Below, one piece after another: positions 37,501-50,500 of a stretch of 64,000 nucleotides of DNA (within the stretch, counting starts at the first letter, position 1; the number at the start of each line of letters is the position of its first letter). Below the pieces are notes generated by a model, which had not been told where the DNA came from, did no database searches, and worked only from the letters and a program-made list of their open reading frames with translations. Origin of the DNA: Parus major (lineage: Eukaryota; Chordata; Aves; Passeriformes; Paridae); NCBI RefSeq assembly GCF_001522545.3, contig NC_031769.1:130161613-130225612 (forward strand). Direction: 5' to 3'. The position numbers and the translations under genes were made by a program.

Positions 37501-40500
37501 TTCCCCTACAGTCCAAAGACAGACATAAAACACTCTACACAAGCATGTGGATCATACTGTCTCAGGTCAATCCCTATAAAGCATGACACAGTATTATTAG
37601 ATACTACTAGCTCAAACAGCACCAGTCTGCCTAGTTTGCAGCTTCCAAGCCTCCTGATATGACTGCAGTTATTATTTTTAATGGATACAAAACAACACAC
37701 AAAATACATTAATTTAATTCTCTTTCCTTGATGAAGTTGCATTTGGAAATGATTGCTGAAGTATGTTATGACAGTTTAACTGCATGGCTTCTATCCCTTT
37801 CCCCCCACCACCAAATAATGTCTTTGCCTGGTACACACTTATCAGGTCACTGGTCAGGATTTTGTTTGTTCTTACTGTGCTTCCCATAAAACATATTAAA
37901 TAAACAAATAAATAACGACTGCATAATGCTACATTGAAAGTAGAAATTGATTTCCTCATAAGTCACTGCAGAGCACCACCGTGTTAGATTAATATTACTG
38001 AAATAGTCAAAACCATATTAATTCCACTGAAGTAGCATGATACACATATATTAACAGATACAATATTAGAATATGATTAAGTATTAATTTATTTACCACC
38101 TCAGGTGCCTGATGTGAGATAGCCTAAATGAAAGTAAGTTCTTGGGCATGTTACACAGTAAATATGTTCTAAGATACCTTCAGTATCAATAGTATACACA
38201 CATCCCCACCCCGAACAAAAACAGCCAAGATTCAGATGCCTATTTCAGACAAAATAAAAATCTTTTTTTGCTCTATTTGCATTATATCTCTTATTCAATG
38301 GAAAAAAACTGCCCTAGAGACTACATTTATTTCTGCCCAAAGTAGATGGATACCCCAGTAGAGCGAGCAACTGTATTCTGAAGAATGCTTCTGCAGGGGG
38401 AAAAAAGCACGGCTGTATAATTAAGAAAAATAACTTAATAAAGGTAGGCACAAATAATAATCTAGCTATGGTTGCTTCTTCAACTTTAATTCTGGCCTTT
38501 CTTAACATTTGAGAATTTTACCTGAAACCTTAAAGTTACAATTAATTGCATGCAGTGGCAGAATCAGTTTCACTTTTCATTCATATGTGCAGTCCTTCAC
38601 ATTTCAAAGCCTGGGCAAACCAGTCATGTAATTGCTGCAGAAGCCATACCTTGCCCTTTCTAGTATTTCTAGTGCACTCATTATCATGGTTTCTGAGAAA
38701 CACTTAAACTACCAGCATCCTAAAGCTATTTTCTCTGTCTTTACAATAGTGTTCTTGCATTCTATACACAATGAAAACCTAATCCGTTCTTCACTTACAA
38801 AATGCACTGTTTTGCAAAATGTACATTAGGTAAGTTAAAGCTACTCCAAGTAGGTAATGACTTCAATAATACATACACAAAGCCGTACTCCAGACAACTG
38901 TTTTTATGACCTGAGACTTGTGATAATGAAGTTAAATCTAATAAACTCCCTTTTTTTGAAAGAAAATCAGACCACCAAAATAAGACTTCATCACCTAATA
39001 CTCCCAAATCACCCACATCCAGATACTAATCTATAGTAACACTGTTCATCCCTATTTCAGGGATGAACTTTAAAGGTGAATAGTTCTAACTTCAAAAGAA
39101 CTGTATTTTACAGAGAGCTTCATTCCCACACAGCGTTTTTACAGATAAAAGCATCGATCTACCCAAGGCTTCCCATGAAGCGTTGCATTTCTGTTCACTG
39201 TCCTGCCAACTGGAAGCTCCTTCCTTTCAGGATTCTAATTTATTCTCTCACTGAATGATTTTTAGCACAATAAAACTATAGTCTGCATACTTAGAGGTGC
39301 ATTTTCATCATTTCATGAGAAATACCAACCATATCAAGTATTTTTTCTTACCAATATTTTTTATTATTTTTATCCACCAGAGAGAAACAAAAGCAAACTT
39401 ACAGAAAGTTTAATATGAAAATCCATCCCACAAATGCAGTGTATTGTGGCTTTATATTAATTGTGCATATGCAATTCTCCATAAAGTGGCTTTAAAAAGC
39501 ATATAGTGAAAAGATCCCCACAGCTTCTGAAAGACAATTTAGGTTGCAACTGTGACTTACAGATTATTTGTTACCCTTAAAACAGAAAGGTAATATTGTA
39601 TGACCTTTGAGATAAGAAAAATGATATGACTGTAAAGCCCTAATAAAAACCCAGCAATATCTCACACCTCAGAAACAAAACAGAAAAAGGGAACAATGAA
39701 ACAAAACCATGTCACTGTCTTAGTATTTTACTCAATCAACAGTTCTTGGTCTAGATCCAGCCAAGATATTATGCTGATTAGGACAGGGTGTAGGAGGTAG
39801 GAAGAAACCATTTTCACTGCTTACTGTTTTGAAGCAAAAGCTGTAACATTGCTGAGCAGGACTAAACAGGATGCTTCTATTTCTTAACCCATTCCCCAGT
39901 AAAAACACCTCCTGCAAAGCTTAAACTTATCTTCTGCTGTTGAATTAATCTGTCACAACATATACCTTATCTACTAAGAAAATTAAACACTGAAAACAGG
40001 GAAGTTTGTTCTTCCTTTCCCAGACATGCAGGCAGCATGTAATCCTAATCATCTAAATTCTTGCAAAGCAGGATATATCTCTTTGTTTATCCTTGTTCTC
40101 TTTTCATGAGTTAGTTAATCCATTACCTAATTTATCTTGGAATCATCTTTAATTGTTAATAATGGAAAGACTCAGGACTCCTGTGCTGAGTTTACAGGTT
40201 CTCTTCTATTCTTGCCCTGGCTGAATTTCTGCCTGGTGTCAGGTCACAGAAGGCAGTCTACTTTTCTGCAGCTATGCACAACCACCACAGACAAAGTCCA
40301 AACAATGCACATGGGGACATAAAGGCAAGAAAATGCAATAGGAAATAGGAAGTTGAAGAAAGAGAGATGAAAAAAACCTCAAACTAGTCATATAGGAACT
40401 TTAGGAGGAAAATACTTTTGATCATTAGGCACCAAAACCTTTCAGTCAAAATGCAGATGGATTAAAACCATGGTGATGTGAAAGGAAGAGCAGCGTGCAC

Positions 40501-42770
40501 AACAGCTTTTTAGGTTTCTCCTCTATGTTATCTCACAGATAAGACTTACACTAACTGTAAAATCTTACACTTCAGTAAAGCATCAGCCTGGAATCACAGA
40601 CTATAAGCACTATCATTTCCTTCGCTTAACAAGGAGCTAGAAGTTTGATACCTCCATCTCTGACCATGAGTAAAAGGGCTCCTGGTCTCCCAAGACATTT
40701 TTAGCAGTACCATAAAATGGAAAGCTTAACTACTTCTTTTGATAAAAGCAAATTCAAACAAAAAGTAAGTATCAGATACAGCTTCACAGGTAAAATGAAA
40801 GTGAAAAGGTAGCTGCTTGTCTCAGTGACCTGAAGCAAGGTCTTCAACTCAGGAAAAAAAAAAGTTAATTTAAAAGGCTTTATTCTGTTTCTATTTGACT
40901 TAATAGTATCGTAGAACACAAAATCAGAGCTCCTCCATCATGCTACCCAGTGGGGAACACTTTGATTAAAGTTATTTTTCCAGTACACAATCTAAAAATA
41001 AAGTAACCTTGAACACACTCTACCTTCCAGAGACATTTTTTTGCATTGATCAATGTATTAGATTGCTTATTACGGAAACATGAAAGGCAGACTCGGAGTA
41101 AGATACTTCCCAATGGCTGACCAGAAGAAAATGTTTCTTATCAGGCTTCGTCTTTGCCAGAAGGATGATGTAACTACAATCACTATTTATTCCCATCCAA
41201 ATGATCTTCCTCTATTAGAAGTCTGAGGGACACCTGGAAGTTCCTTACATAATGCATTTCAATATGAAGGAGAAAAGCCAAACAGTATGTTGCAACAACC
41301 ACTCTCTGTCAGCACTGTCACTTACTGTATACAGTTCCTGTACAGATGTTAATTAATGCTCACTAAAACATTGACTGGGGAACTCCTATTAGATCTTGAT
41401 ACAAGGAAGAGCTGCAACACTAAATATGGGCTTGGCATATAGCCCCAAATTTCAGGTCATAAAAAGCCTAAAGCACTGCTCAACTATCTAATTTACACAA
41501 AATAAAAAGCCTTCCATTTCCTAAAAAAAAGTATAAATGTTTCTTCCTGAGACTGAGTTTTGAATGACGATACTGCAGAAGATCTGCCAAAACATCCCTC
41601 CCCTTGTCCAGCTTCACAGAAATATACAGTAAGTACTGAGCACCATGTACTTTTAGCAAAGGAAACAGATGAATGACGCATTTAGGCATAGCAACACCAA
41701 TAGTATTTTCCTCTGGAATGCAACTGTTATGGTGCTAAGAAAGACTCTTATTTGTCTAAGAGCAGTTAACAAGGTTATTTTGTAAAAATACTTAAAAATA
41801 AAAACAAGGCACAGCAGCACTAGTGCTGTGGTGCCATCGTATCGAGAACACTAGCCAGGCAGCACTGCCAAAGCCCCATGGCTCAACTAAAACCTGCAAT
41901 CCCACCTGAACCTCCACTGTCCAGAAGATCCCCTGAGGTGCAAAGACCACTTTGCACTCCCTAAAAAGCATTTCTTGAAAATATGTGTGAGGTAAATTTG
42001 TCTCACCATAAGTTGTACACAATGCACAAAACGGTCTGAAAAATAAAGCATTTTAGGATAAAAATAGAACTCAATTATTTGATGTGGCTCACAAAGTTTG
42101 GTTTTATGTGAAAAATCAGATCATTAACCAAGAAATTTAAAAGTGGTAATTTTATTTATTAAGGATATGCAGCATCAGTGAAACACAATGAGAACAAAAC
42201 AACATGATTCTTACTGCATACAATTTCCCTAGAGTTAGTCCTCTTGCTGAAGCAGTTCTTCATCCACTAAATGGAACAACAGAAGGGGACAGCCAGGAGC
42301 TCCAATTTAGAGTAAGCTCTAATCTGCCTTATGGGAGCAACTAAAGGACCTATGGAAAAATGTTTGTTTAACAGTAATTTGTCTCAACTATAAATGGAAG
42401 CAGAACAGAACTGACATAGTCTATAGACATGGACAATGACAGTTTGTGCTGAACAATAACAGGATACTTGCATTAATAGAGTTGTGCTCTATTTAGGAAG
42501 CAAAACCAAGTGACTATACCAAACTAAATTGGTACAAACATTTATTTCTGCAAGATGCCCTTTAAATGTCTCGCTGAAGACATCACTAGGGGATATGCTG
42601 GCCTCTAAAGAGAGGAAGTTTTAATGCCTGAGGAAACACCTGTATGTATGAAACTTTAAGCTCATTTCATTAGGTCATTTTGCATTTAGGTTAAAATAAC
42701 TTTTATATCAACTTTCCAGACTGGGGCAGTATGTCTAGATGCAAAGTCAATCTTTGGAAACTCACCTTTT

Positions 42771-42803
42771 AAAAAAACAAAACAAAACAAAACAAAAAAA
42801 AAA
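42771..42803 (+). repeat. (AAAAC)n simple repeat
   Basis: A run of A interrupted at regular five-base steps by C, followed by A-only sequence. Simple low-complexity repeat. Confidence 0.9.
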
Positions 42804-45295
42804 GGCAACAAACTATCCTCGTCTTACAATTGTAATTACAGTGTTTGGCTTAAGAGTAGAAAAGCCAACAGTAATCTTCCCGTTAAAAAAAAAGTAGTCT
42901 AAAATGAAAGTACTCCCACTTTTTTTTTTCCATGGATAAGCCCCACGGTATGGTTAATTCTTCTAATAAGTATGCTACAACATCAATGAAGGTAAAGCAA
43001 AACAGACACTCAAAGCCTGTCTCACTTGCCTTAATGATGGAAGACCTAAGAGTGGTATCACAAATGACATCTCACAGCTCACCTGAGGGGCCTTTCTTCC
43101 TTCTACAAATTCTACTTTGAGAGCTCAAAGACCATTCTAAAGCTGGCCTACGACATGCTTACAACAGGAAGAAAACTTCTTGTAGAGCTCTGTAATATTC
43201 TAGTCCCACACAACATTTATGGCTCTTCCTAGATACCTACTGCTTTGGTCGGGATCCTTGAGTCAGTACTTTTACTAAGACGAAAAAAAAACTGAAAAAA
43301 CAATCAAGCCATGCCAGAGAAGAAACAGCAACCAAAACCAAGGTAAAACACAGTTATGAAGAGCTTGAGAACTGCCAGAAATGTACATGAAACAATCAAA
43401 ATCACTAATGAAAAGACTAAGCCACTTTATGACGCAGATGAATTAAATCTCTTCCGCAAAGTCTCTTTCCATCAACTAACAATTCAACTTACAAAAAGAT
43501 CTGTGATAATGAGGTAAACATTAGTTTACAGAAGTTTGGAAGAAATCCATAAATATCAGCAACAGACTAAATACCTACTTATTATTACAATGCATCAAGA
43601 AATAAAGTAAATTTTAGAAAGCACCTGAAGAAATGTGCTGAAGTAATCACTGAAGTGAATACTTAAGGGGGAAGAGTGTAATTCTACTTTGAATTCTACT
43701 TGTAAGTTTCGGCGTTAAAGTAGAGCACAACAGTATCTGATGTGTAATCTATGTAAAACTCACAAAGGCATACATTTTTCCTTAAAGATGATTTAATTGA
43801 TGATTTTAAATACAAACTACTTGAAATGAACTAAAATTAAAATAAAACAAGAATAAAACTTTCACTTCAGAGACTCAGAAATAAAAGAAAGTCTCCTCTT
43901 GTGAAAAACAGAAGCATAAAAAAACCTGCCAAACTGTTTTAAGAGGTACTGATACAGCTTCTTCCATATTATTCCTACTGGGGAAAAAAATGGTACATTG
44001 CACCACTAATAAAAACAATCAGTTCCGTACGACTCAATGTAACTTTTTACCTTCTTGGTAGAAGTCTACTTCCAGGTGCAATTCACATGCCTTTAGCAGT
44101 AAGATCCAACACCAGTCCCAGTGTCTTGAAGCTGTATTAGGTACACTGATTCATTCAGCTACACATCTTCCATCCGTTAACACAGAAGGCACAACGGAAA
44201 CAGAGCTAAGATAAATACAAGACAAAAATCTGAAATCAACTTCTTTATGGATTAGCCAGTGTTAAAATCAATACTTTTATTAATCATTCAATGAGCTTTT
44301 GCTGACCCTCAGAAAGAATCAGACTAACTCATATCTCAGCTACAAACCACAAATCACAATAAGAGTAGAACCTGAAACATGTATCTATCAACTCGTTTAA
44401 TTCAGGTATTAAAATTTATTCTGCTAGGCCAGTACATGATGTTTACATACAATTCAGAAAACAAATCACAAAGCTAATATGGATGTCTGACCACGGCCAG
44501 AGTAAACTGACCCCATAATGGAGACCACAAGCTTGGCTAAAGGCCATCAGAGGACAGTGATATAGCTGTACTTCAGAGCTCAAAGATCTTTCTTAGTGCT
44601 TCCAAACCAAGATTCAGAAGTCCTATGAAAAGATTAAGGCAATCCTACATTGTCATCAGAAAAGGAAGGGGGGTGGTGTGTGTGTTGGGATCTTTTAAGG
44701 AATACTTTAAAAAGACTAAGCATGGATCAAAGAGGCCCAGTAAACAGGGGAGAAAACCCTACATACTGTATTAGTTAGGGAGAATCACCTACTCACTGAA
44801 CAAATTCAGTCTGAAGTTCTTCTCAAGGGGAATAGTAGCTAAATGCTGTTAATTAAGAATATGGAGGGGGGGAAGCATACCATATATTTTCCAGCACAAA
44901 AGAGTCTACCTAACTGCCAAAAGAATTCAAGGGCTTATGTTCTTTCACAGGTTGATAATATTTACGTGAAACAAATTTTCCTAATGCATCTATTAATGTT
45001 AACTGGGAATCCCATAGCTAAATGAGTTTTAATGATTCATTTACTAATGGAGACCAGTATTTGTACACACTACGAAGGTAAACAAATACATCTGTCAAGC
45101 ATCTTCATTCCTCCTGAGCCTTAGCTAGTACAATTCATCAAAACCTGATGATTGCTCTGCATAAGAAATGTGTCATTTGTCTGAGAGACTTAAGCTGAAG
45201 GAGAGAGAAAAAAACCACACTTAAACTCCTTTTAGAAATGATGATCTGATGTCCACAAACTCAAAACTAGCTGACAACATAAACATAACAGTTTG

Positions 45296-45320
45296 AATTC
45301 AGCATTTTAAATGCTGAATT
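45296..45320. repeat. 25-nt near-perfect palindrome
   Basis: Arms AATTCAGCATTT and AAATGCTGAATT are exact reverse complements, 12 bp each, around a single T. Confidence 0.95.
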
Positions 45321-47093
45321 GTATAAAACACAGTTGAAACTGGCATACTTCAAGCAATATGCACACAAAAGAGTTACACATATGTAAGCCTTTTACTGAA
45401 CTGGTTTTTAAGATTAGCATTATAATCATTGTGCAAAACTGAAACTTTGATTTTCTGGACAAAGAGGCTGAGTTCACACGCAATTAAAAATAAAAAAGCG
45501 CTTTCTCAGCTTTCTGAAAGCTTGAAGTACAAGCATTTAAATGTTTACAGTTAAGTAAGTGCAAGATTTTGTAAACTGCTAAGTAATGTTACACAGCCAT
45601 CATTTCTAAGCATTCGAGTGAATTCTGTTAGCTGGGCAATTCATAATTTTACTTCAGTCTGACCTGAAACCAGAAACTTTCTTTTCCAATGAATTTAATA
45701 AGAATTAATAGGATACTGAAATATGGTTCTTTGACTGAAAAAAATATTAATTATTAAAAAAACACTGAAAGGGAAAATTCATTTTAAAAAATGAATCTAT
45801 GTTTAGTTTTGTCTCCAGAATTAAACCCTGCAAGACGTGTTTCCCCAAACTGCACTTAATAAAATAATGCTATCCCTGATGGTGGCTGAGATAAAGCACT
45901 AATCAGTACTAATGCAAACTACAGTATTTCAACAGAAACAAGATTTGTTGTGCTCCTCGTGGAGAAACACAAGCACATATGCAATAAGCAACCACAAGGG
46001 CATGAAAGCTTCAGATTTTGATTTCTCTGCTCAGCACTAACAGAATTCTACTACTGTCCCTTTGGCATATTCCCATAACTCCATTTCACTACTACCCCTC
46101 TGGCAAAGCCCCATTTCTTTCTGTCAAGAGGCAGTACTGGAGCAGAAGGAGAAAGGCAGAAGGACGCCTTCCCTTTGCCAGCCATCACCTCTTCAGCTCA
46201 CTTACATGCATGCTGGCTTTCACATAGTTTGTTACCAATTCTTCCCTATCTTTCGAACGTGCGCCTGCAGTAGCTGCTGTGTGTGTATAGCAAACTGCCA
46301 GGTGGAAAACTCCCAGCTTTGCAGAACGACCTGTGCAAGGAAAACACTCGGCAGAACGCGGGCTATTCCCACTGCCTGTCCCCCACCGCCTTCACATCCG
46401 AGATGCAGTATATCCCTGCAAACTCCTCCACTCCTCCGACCACCGGATCTGGGGTGGGCAACAGACCACAGAGAGGTCAACTACAAACTCTCAGGAGGGA
46501 GGGTGTGAACGGTGCCCCCGGGGTGCGTTGGAGGCCCTGGAGCTGCTCGAGCTCCTCTCCCTGTGCCAGGTGTCCTGGTGCCCCGCAAGTTCCAGTGCCG
46601 GAGCTCCCAGGCCCCCGGCCCCTTGCCGCTGCCGGGCGGCGAAACGCGGCGCCGGCCGAGGGGCCCCGCGGCCCACCCAGGCCGGCGGAGGGCGGCAGCT
46701 CCTCCCCGCACACCGCGTTCGCCGCGCCGGGGCCGAGCGGGACCCACCCGGGGTTCCCCGAGCCCTGGGGGTCGGCCGTGCCCCCCTCCTCCGCCACGGG
46801 CCGCTCGCCCCGCCCGGGGGGAGACAATGGACGATGACTTCACCCTCCAGCAATGTGAAGAGCAGCGGGGGACGCCGCCGACTTCCCCCCGGCCCCCAGG
46901 ACGCTCCCGGGCCCTCTCCCCGCCGGGCTCGGGCTCCCGCCCAGAGGCGGCTCCGGCTCGGACGTTCCGCTCCACCCCTCACCCGCCGCCACGCTCAGGG
47001 CGGCGGCCGCCGGCAGAGGCCCGAGCCGGGGGACGCCGCCACCGCCGGGCCCCTCGGCGCCCCCCGCCCCGCCGCGGACCCACCCCCCATACC

Positions 47094-47300
47094 TGTGAGT
47101 CGGCGGGAGGAAGCGGCGCTGCTCCGCTCGCCCGAGCCCGGCGCCGCGCAGGAAGCGCCTCCCTATGTGTGTCTGTGTGTGTGTGTCTCTGTGTGTGTGT
47201 GTGTGTCTGTGTGTGTGTGAGAGTGAGGAACGGAGGGGGCGGCACCGCCCGGCCGGGGCGGGGCGGGGCGACGCGGGGCCGGGACCGGGGCCGGGGCTGC
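47094..47300 (-). other. RNF19A: Inferred RNF19A non-coding leader exon (3' end at 47093)
   Basis: Only the donor (CACAG|gtatgg, last exon base 47093) is visible; the upstream end given here is a guess. The segment includes the GT/CA microsatellite at 47166-47222, which would be in the 5' UTR or core promoter depending on the start site. Inference only. Confidence 0.35.
47166..47222 (+). repeat. Interrupted (GT)n microsatellite in the CpG island
   Basis: About 57 bp of alternating GT interrupted by TCT at several points. On the RNF19A strand it is (CA)n. Alternating purine-pyrimidine sequence of this kind can adopt Z-DNA. Confidence 0.95.
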
Positions 47301-47599
47301 CCGCGGGGGAGGCGGCGCCCGGGCCGTCGGTTTCCGCGACGCGCTGAGCTCAACGCGCACGGCGGTGCCGCCCCTCGCCCGCCCCCGGCAGGGCGGCCCC
47401 GGCGGGCGGGAGCGCTGCGGACCCCGCGGTGGAGCCGGGGGCGCCTCCCGGGGCACCCGCTCCCTGCCGCCCGCGGCGCGGTGCAGGGGACGCTCGGAGC
47501 CGGCGGGGTGGGTGCGGTGTCTCTGCCCCCCGTGGCGGGGGACGCCGCAGCGCTGCCAGCTGCAGCAGCAGCACAAGGTACATCGTTATATGCATGTAC

Positions 47600-50500
47600 A
47601 ATTCCGTGGGCTTCCCACCCATGGAAATGGAAAAGTGCGAGGCGAAGAATGAATTATCGGGGCGTTTCGATAGGGTCGTGCTGCTGAGCGCTGATTCACT
47701 TTCCAAAATGACAAAACCCTGTTCCCGTGCTGTAAGATACAGATTTACCTTCTTTTCGCCCCCCCCGCCCCCTTGCCATTTGAAACAGAAGCCGCCTCAA
47801 AACTTGCCCACAAGCCCCCCGCTTTTCCTTCGTGGCATGGCCGTGTTCCGCATTTAGCTGCGGTCAGCCCCGGGCTTCTTGGGCGCCGGCGTCCGGCAGC
47901 CGCAGCTCTGGGCTGCCTCCGGCTGACCTATATCGCTCACCCGTCCCTGAGATCGGGCTCTCCGTCTCCTTTGACTACCGACCTTCATGCCGTCTTCCAC
48001 GGGATTCCCTCCCTCTGCAACCCTGTCGTAGCTGCCGCCCTCTCCCACAGCTGGCTTGCTGCTCCTGACCTCCACTTCTGGCCCAATTCCAAATCTCCTC
48101 TGGCATGTTTCAGAATTCTCTGCCTACATTATTATTACATTGGGTTTAAATCGTGTGCTTTTTTTAATTCCTAGTTAATCATTCATACTGTCTCATCTCA
48201 GAATGCTGTGGAACTAGAGCTGATCCTGTGCTTATGACGAGTGGTTCTTCCGTTAAGCTGGTATGAAATCTGAAAACTTACTCTGGAAAAAGTTATTAAT
48301 CACCCAGGCTGCATTTAACATGCACAAAGACAGTAAAATGAATAAAGTGTACCATGCTTTTCCTGTGGGATTTGCAATGTACCATCAGTTAAAGGCTTGC
48401 ACGTATACTTACCTTTATTTATGTGCATGGTTCCGTTTAAGTCAATAGGGCTACTTCCAGTACATCAAATTAAAAGTAAATACAAGTCATTCCATGGTGA
48501 GATACTTAATCTGAAATGACAGAATAGGCAGTTACAACAAACAGGGAGGGGAAGTGGAAAAATAAGGGTAACACCAATGAGATTATACTGGAATTTTGGC
48601 ATGTTGTGTACAAACCATGGTAGTTCCCTCTTTGCTTGTAAAAGCCAGTGGCTAGGTGAGTTGTTCAGGCTCCAGTACTGCAAACATATACTTGTCACTT
48701 AGGGCGTGTAAGTGGTACAATTGTGTTCAGCTGGATAAGATATACAGAAGTTTATTACATACAGCAACTTGGGGAGTAAAATCTTGAACACTTTGTTATG
48801 TATGGGATTTGATACAGAAAAAGGGAATTAGAGAAAGGGAATTCACTCATAAAATGAGAAGAAGACAAGAATGGACGTGGGTGAGGGAAAGAAAATGAAG
48901 ACAGAAACAAAAAGATTAGGATATAGAATAGCATGGTAGGATAGTGAACACATTTTGGAGTAGCAATAGCAAACCATTTTACCAATTCAAATGTACAGCT
49001 ACCAATAAAGCAAAAACCAGCCAGCAAAGCAGCACAGTAACGTATTACTTTCTAAATGTCCAGTGGGATTCAGAAAATCAGTACAAATGCTCTGAAATCT
49101 CTTGGCTAATGCTGGAGAATAGGAGAGGAAGAGAGCCCAGGTGTTTTAAAATTCTGCACTGGGACATTGAGTAGTCACTGTGGTGGTGAGATGATTTCTC
49201 CTTGAAGCTGGTAAGGGACAAAACAAACCTCCAGCCAGCCATCCTCCTGAGATCTTGGCAGCAGAGAGCCTGCAGCCAAGTAGGTGCTTTTCATCAGAAG
49301 TATTCAAAATAATCAATTAACAAAATACACTAAGCATAGGGAAGAAAGAAACTCTTTTCTGCACAAGCTGTACACCAAAACTGGCAGTTGTTTATTTTGG
49401 TATGACAGGCAGATACATTTGTTTGCTTGCTTGCTAACTTATTATTATAGAACAGGATGACAAAGAGGTATTAAGGAAAAGTAGGGGCTGCTCAAACTCT
49501 TGAGTCGAGAGGAAATACCTTATGTGTGCTGCATTTGGTGAGGCGTACAAGATTTGAGAATGCAAACTAGCCTGTCTTTCCAAAACACTTTCTGAAGAGC
49601 ATCTACATCTACTAGAACATCTACTTTTGTAGGTATTTTATTCAGTTGCTGGCAGAAAAGTACAAAGTATTACATCACAATACAAAAATACTGCCCTCTG
49701 AGCAAAGCATCTGGTATGTTCTAAGGAGGCATAAGCACACACAACATGCTGTCAAACATGGAAGGGTAAAAATCATATCAACAGGAAGAGAGGTGAGCAG
49801 AAAGGGCTGAGGAAGAAAAGTGCTTTTCTTTTTGGTGGTAAAGAATGGAGAGAAGGGTTTGAGATAGACAGCCTCATCTCAATTTTATATATCCTTCTCA
49901 TTATCTCTGCTTATCTGGACTGCTGGCCTGAGTGTAATTTCAATATTTACATATGAAACACTGCTGTCTCATATGGTAGTGTAAAATCAGCACCTTAGGC
50001 CAGAATTTAATGTTTTGGTGGTCTTTTCTTTAAACTCATATTGGAAGAGTATCAAATATGATGAGTAAATGTTTCCATGTCTCTGATCCCACCTCCGAGA
50101 CTCCCTTTGAAATCTTTTATCTGAATATTCAACCATCATCTTCAACATAAAATTGGCAAAGCCAAACTCTATTTTTTTATAGGTAATTTCATGTTTCCTG
50201 CAGGTTTGTCATCATCTGGTCTCCAGCCCATCATTTTTAGGGAAAAACCTGTCCTCAGACCTTCCCCTTTTGACCCACACATTTGTGTCCTTGATCTTTC
50301 TTTCATCTTGTTCTGAAGAACACCCTCTGTTGGAAGATTCACCATGATCCTATGTTTTCCAGCTCAACTGTCTTGCCAATTTATTTTTTTTCCTGGAAAA
50401 TTTATTTTTAGCACCCGTGATTTTACTGATCTGTCTTACAGTGTTGCCCCACAGATGGCTGCATTTGCACAAAAAGCATTGCAGAAGATTGATGTGGCAG

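Larger units (their letters stand above)
34580..46470 (-). other. RNF19A first intron, distal part B; no gene seen
   Basis: AT-rich intronic sequence with simple repeats: A19 at 37457-37475 and an (AAAAC)n-type run at 42771-42803. It also holds a 25-nt near-perfect palindrome at 45296-45320. G+C begins to rise after about 46.2 kb toward the CpG island. No protein or RNA gene supported. Confidence 0.6.
565..47093 (-). other. RNF19A: RNF19A transcription unit (5' part; continues beyond left edge)
   Basis: Four exons read leftward on the minus strand and encode the N-terminal part of RNF19A (dorfin), an RBR-class E3 ubiquitin ligase. RBR ligases accept ubiquitin from an E2 on a RING2 cysteine before passing it to substrate. 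Seen: RING1, IBR, RING2 and the first membrane segment in family order, with phase-consistent GT/AG junctions. The introns are 521, 1697 and 5792 bp, followed upstream by a probable 37-kb intron to a leader exon in the CpG island. The last exon in the window ends in phase 0 after Gly-Arg-Lys; the mammalian protein (about 838 aa, from memory) continues with a second membrane segment and a long serine-rich tail, which are outside the window. The gene identity is very secure. The 5' non-coding structure is inferred. Confidence 0.95.
46480..47560. promoter_or_regulatory. RNF19A: CpG island; probable RNF19A promoter and leader exon
   Basis: About 1.1 kb of very G+C- and CpG-rich DNA in an otherwise AT-rich region. 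It contains a tandem Sp1/GC-box cluster (GGGGCGGGGCGGGGCG at 47255-47270) and no TATA box that I can see. A good minus-strand donor, CACAG|gtatgg at 47093/47092, fits the end of a non-coding first exon of RNF19A, whose coding exons lie in the right orientation to the left. Transcription start would then be somewhat to the right of 47093, probably within about 47.1-47.4 kb. Divergent plus-strand transcription is common at such islands, and a donor-like CACAAG|gtacat occurs at 47577, but no plus-strand gene is evident. The long open frames here on both strands reflect stop-poor GC-rich sequence. Confidence 0.75.

Noticed and set aside
46283..47857. Several long open frames on both strands in the CpG island
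   Set aside because: GC-rich sequence is poor in stop codons; the frames overlap each other on both strands, include the GT microsatellite, and show no domain or codon-conservation evidence.
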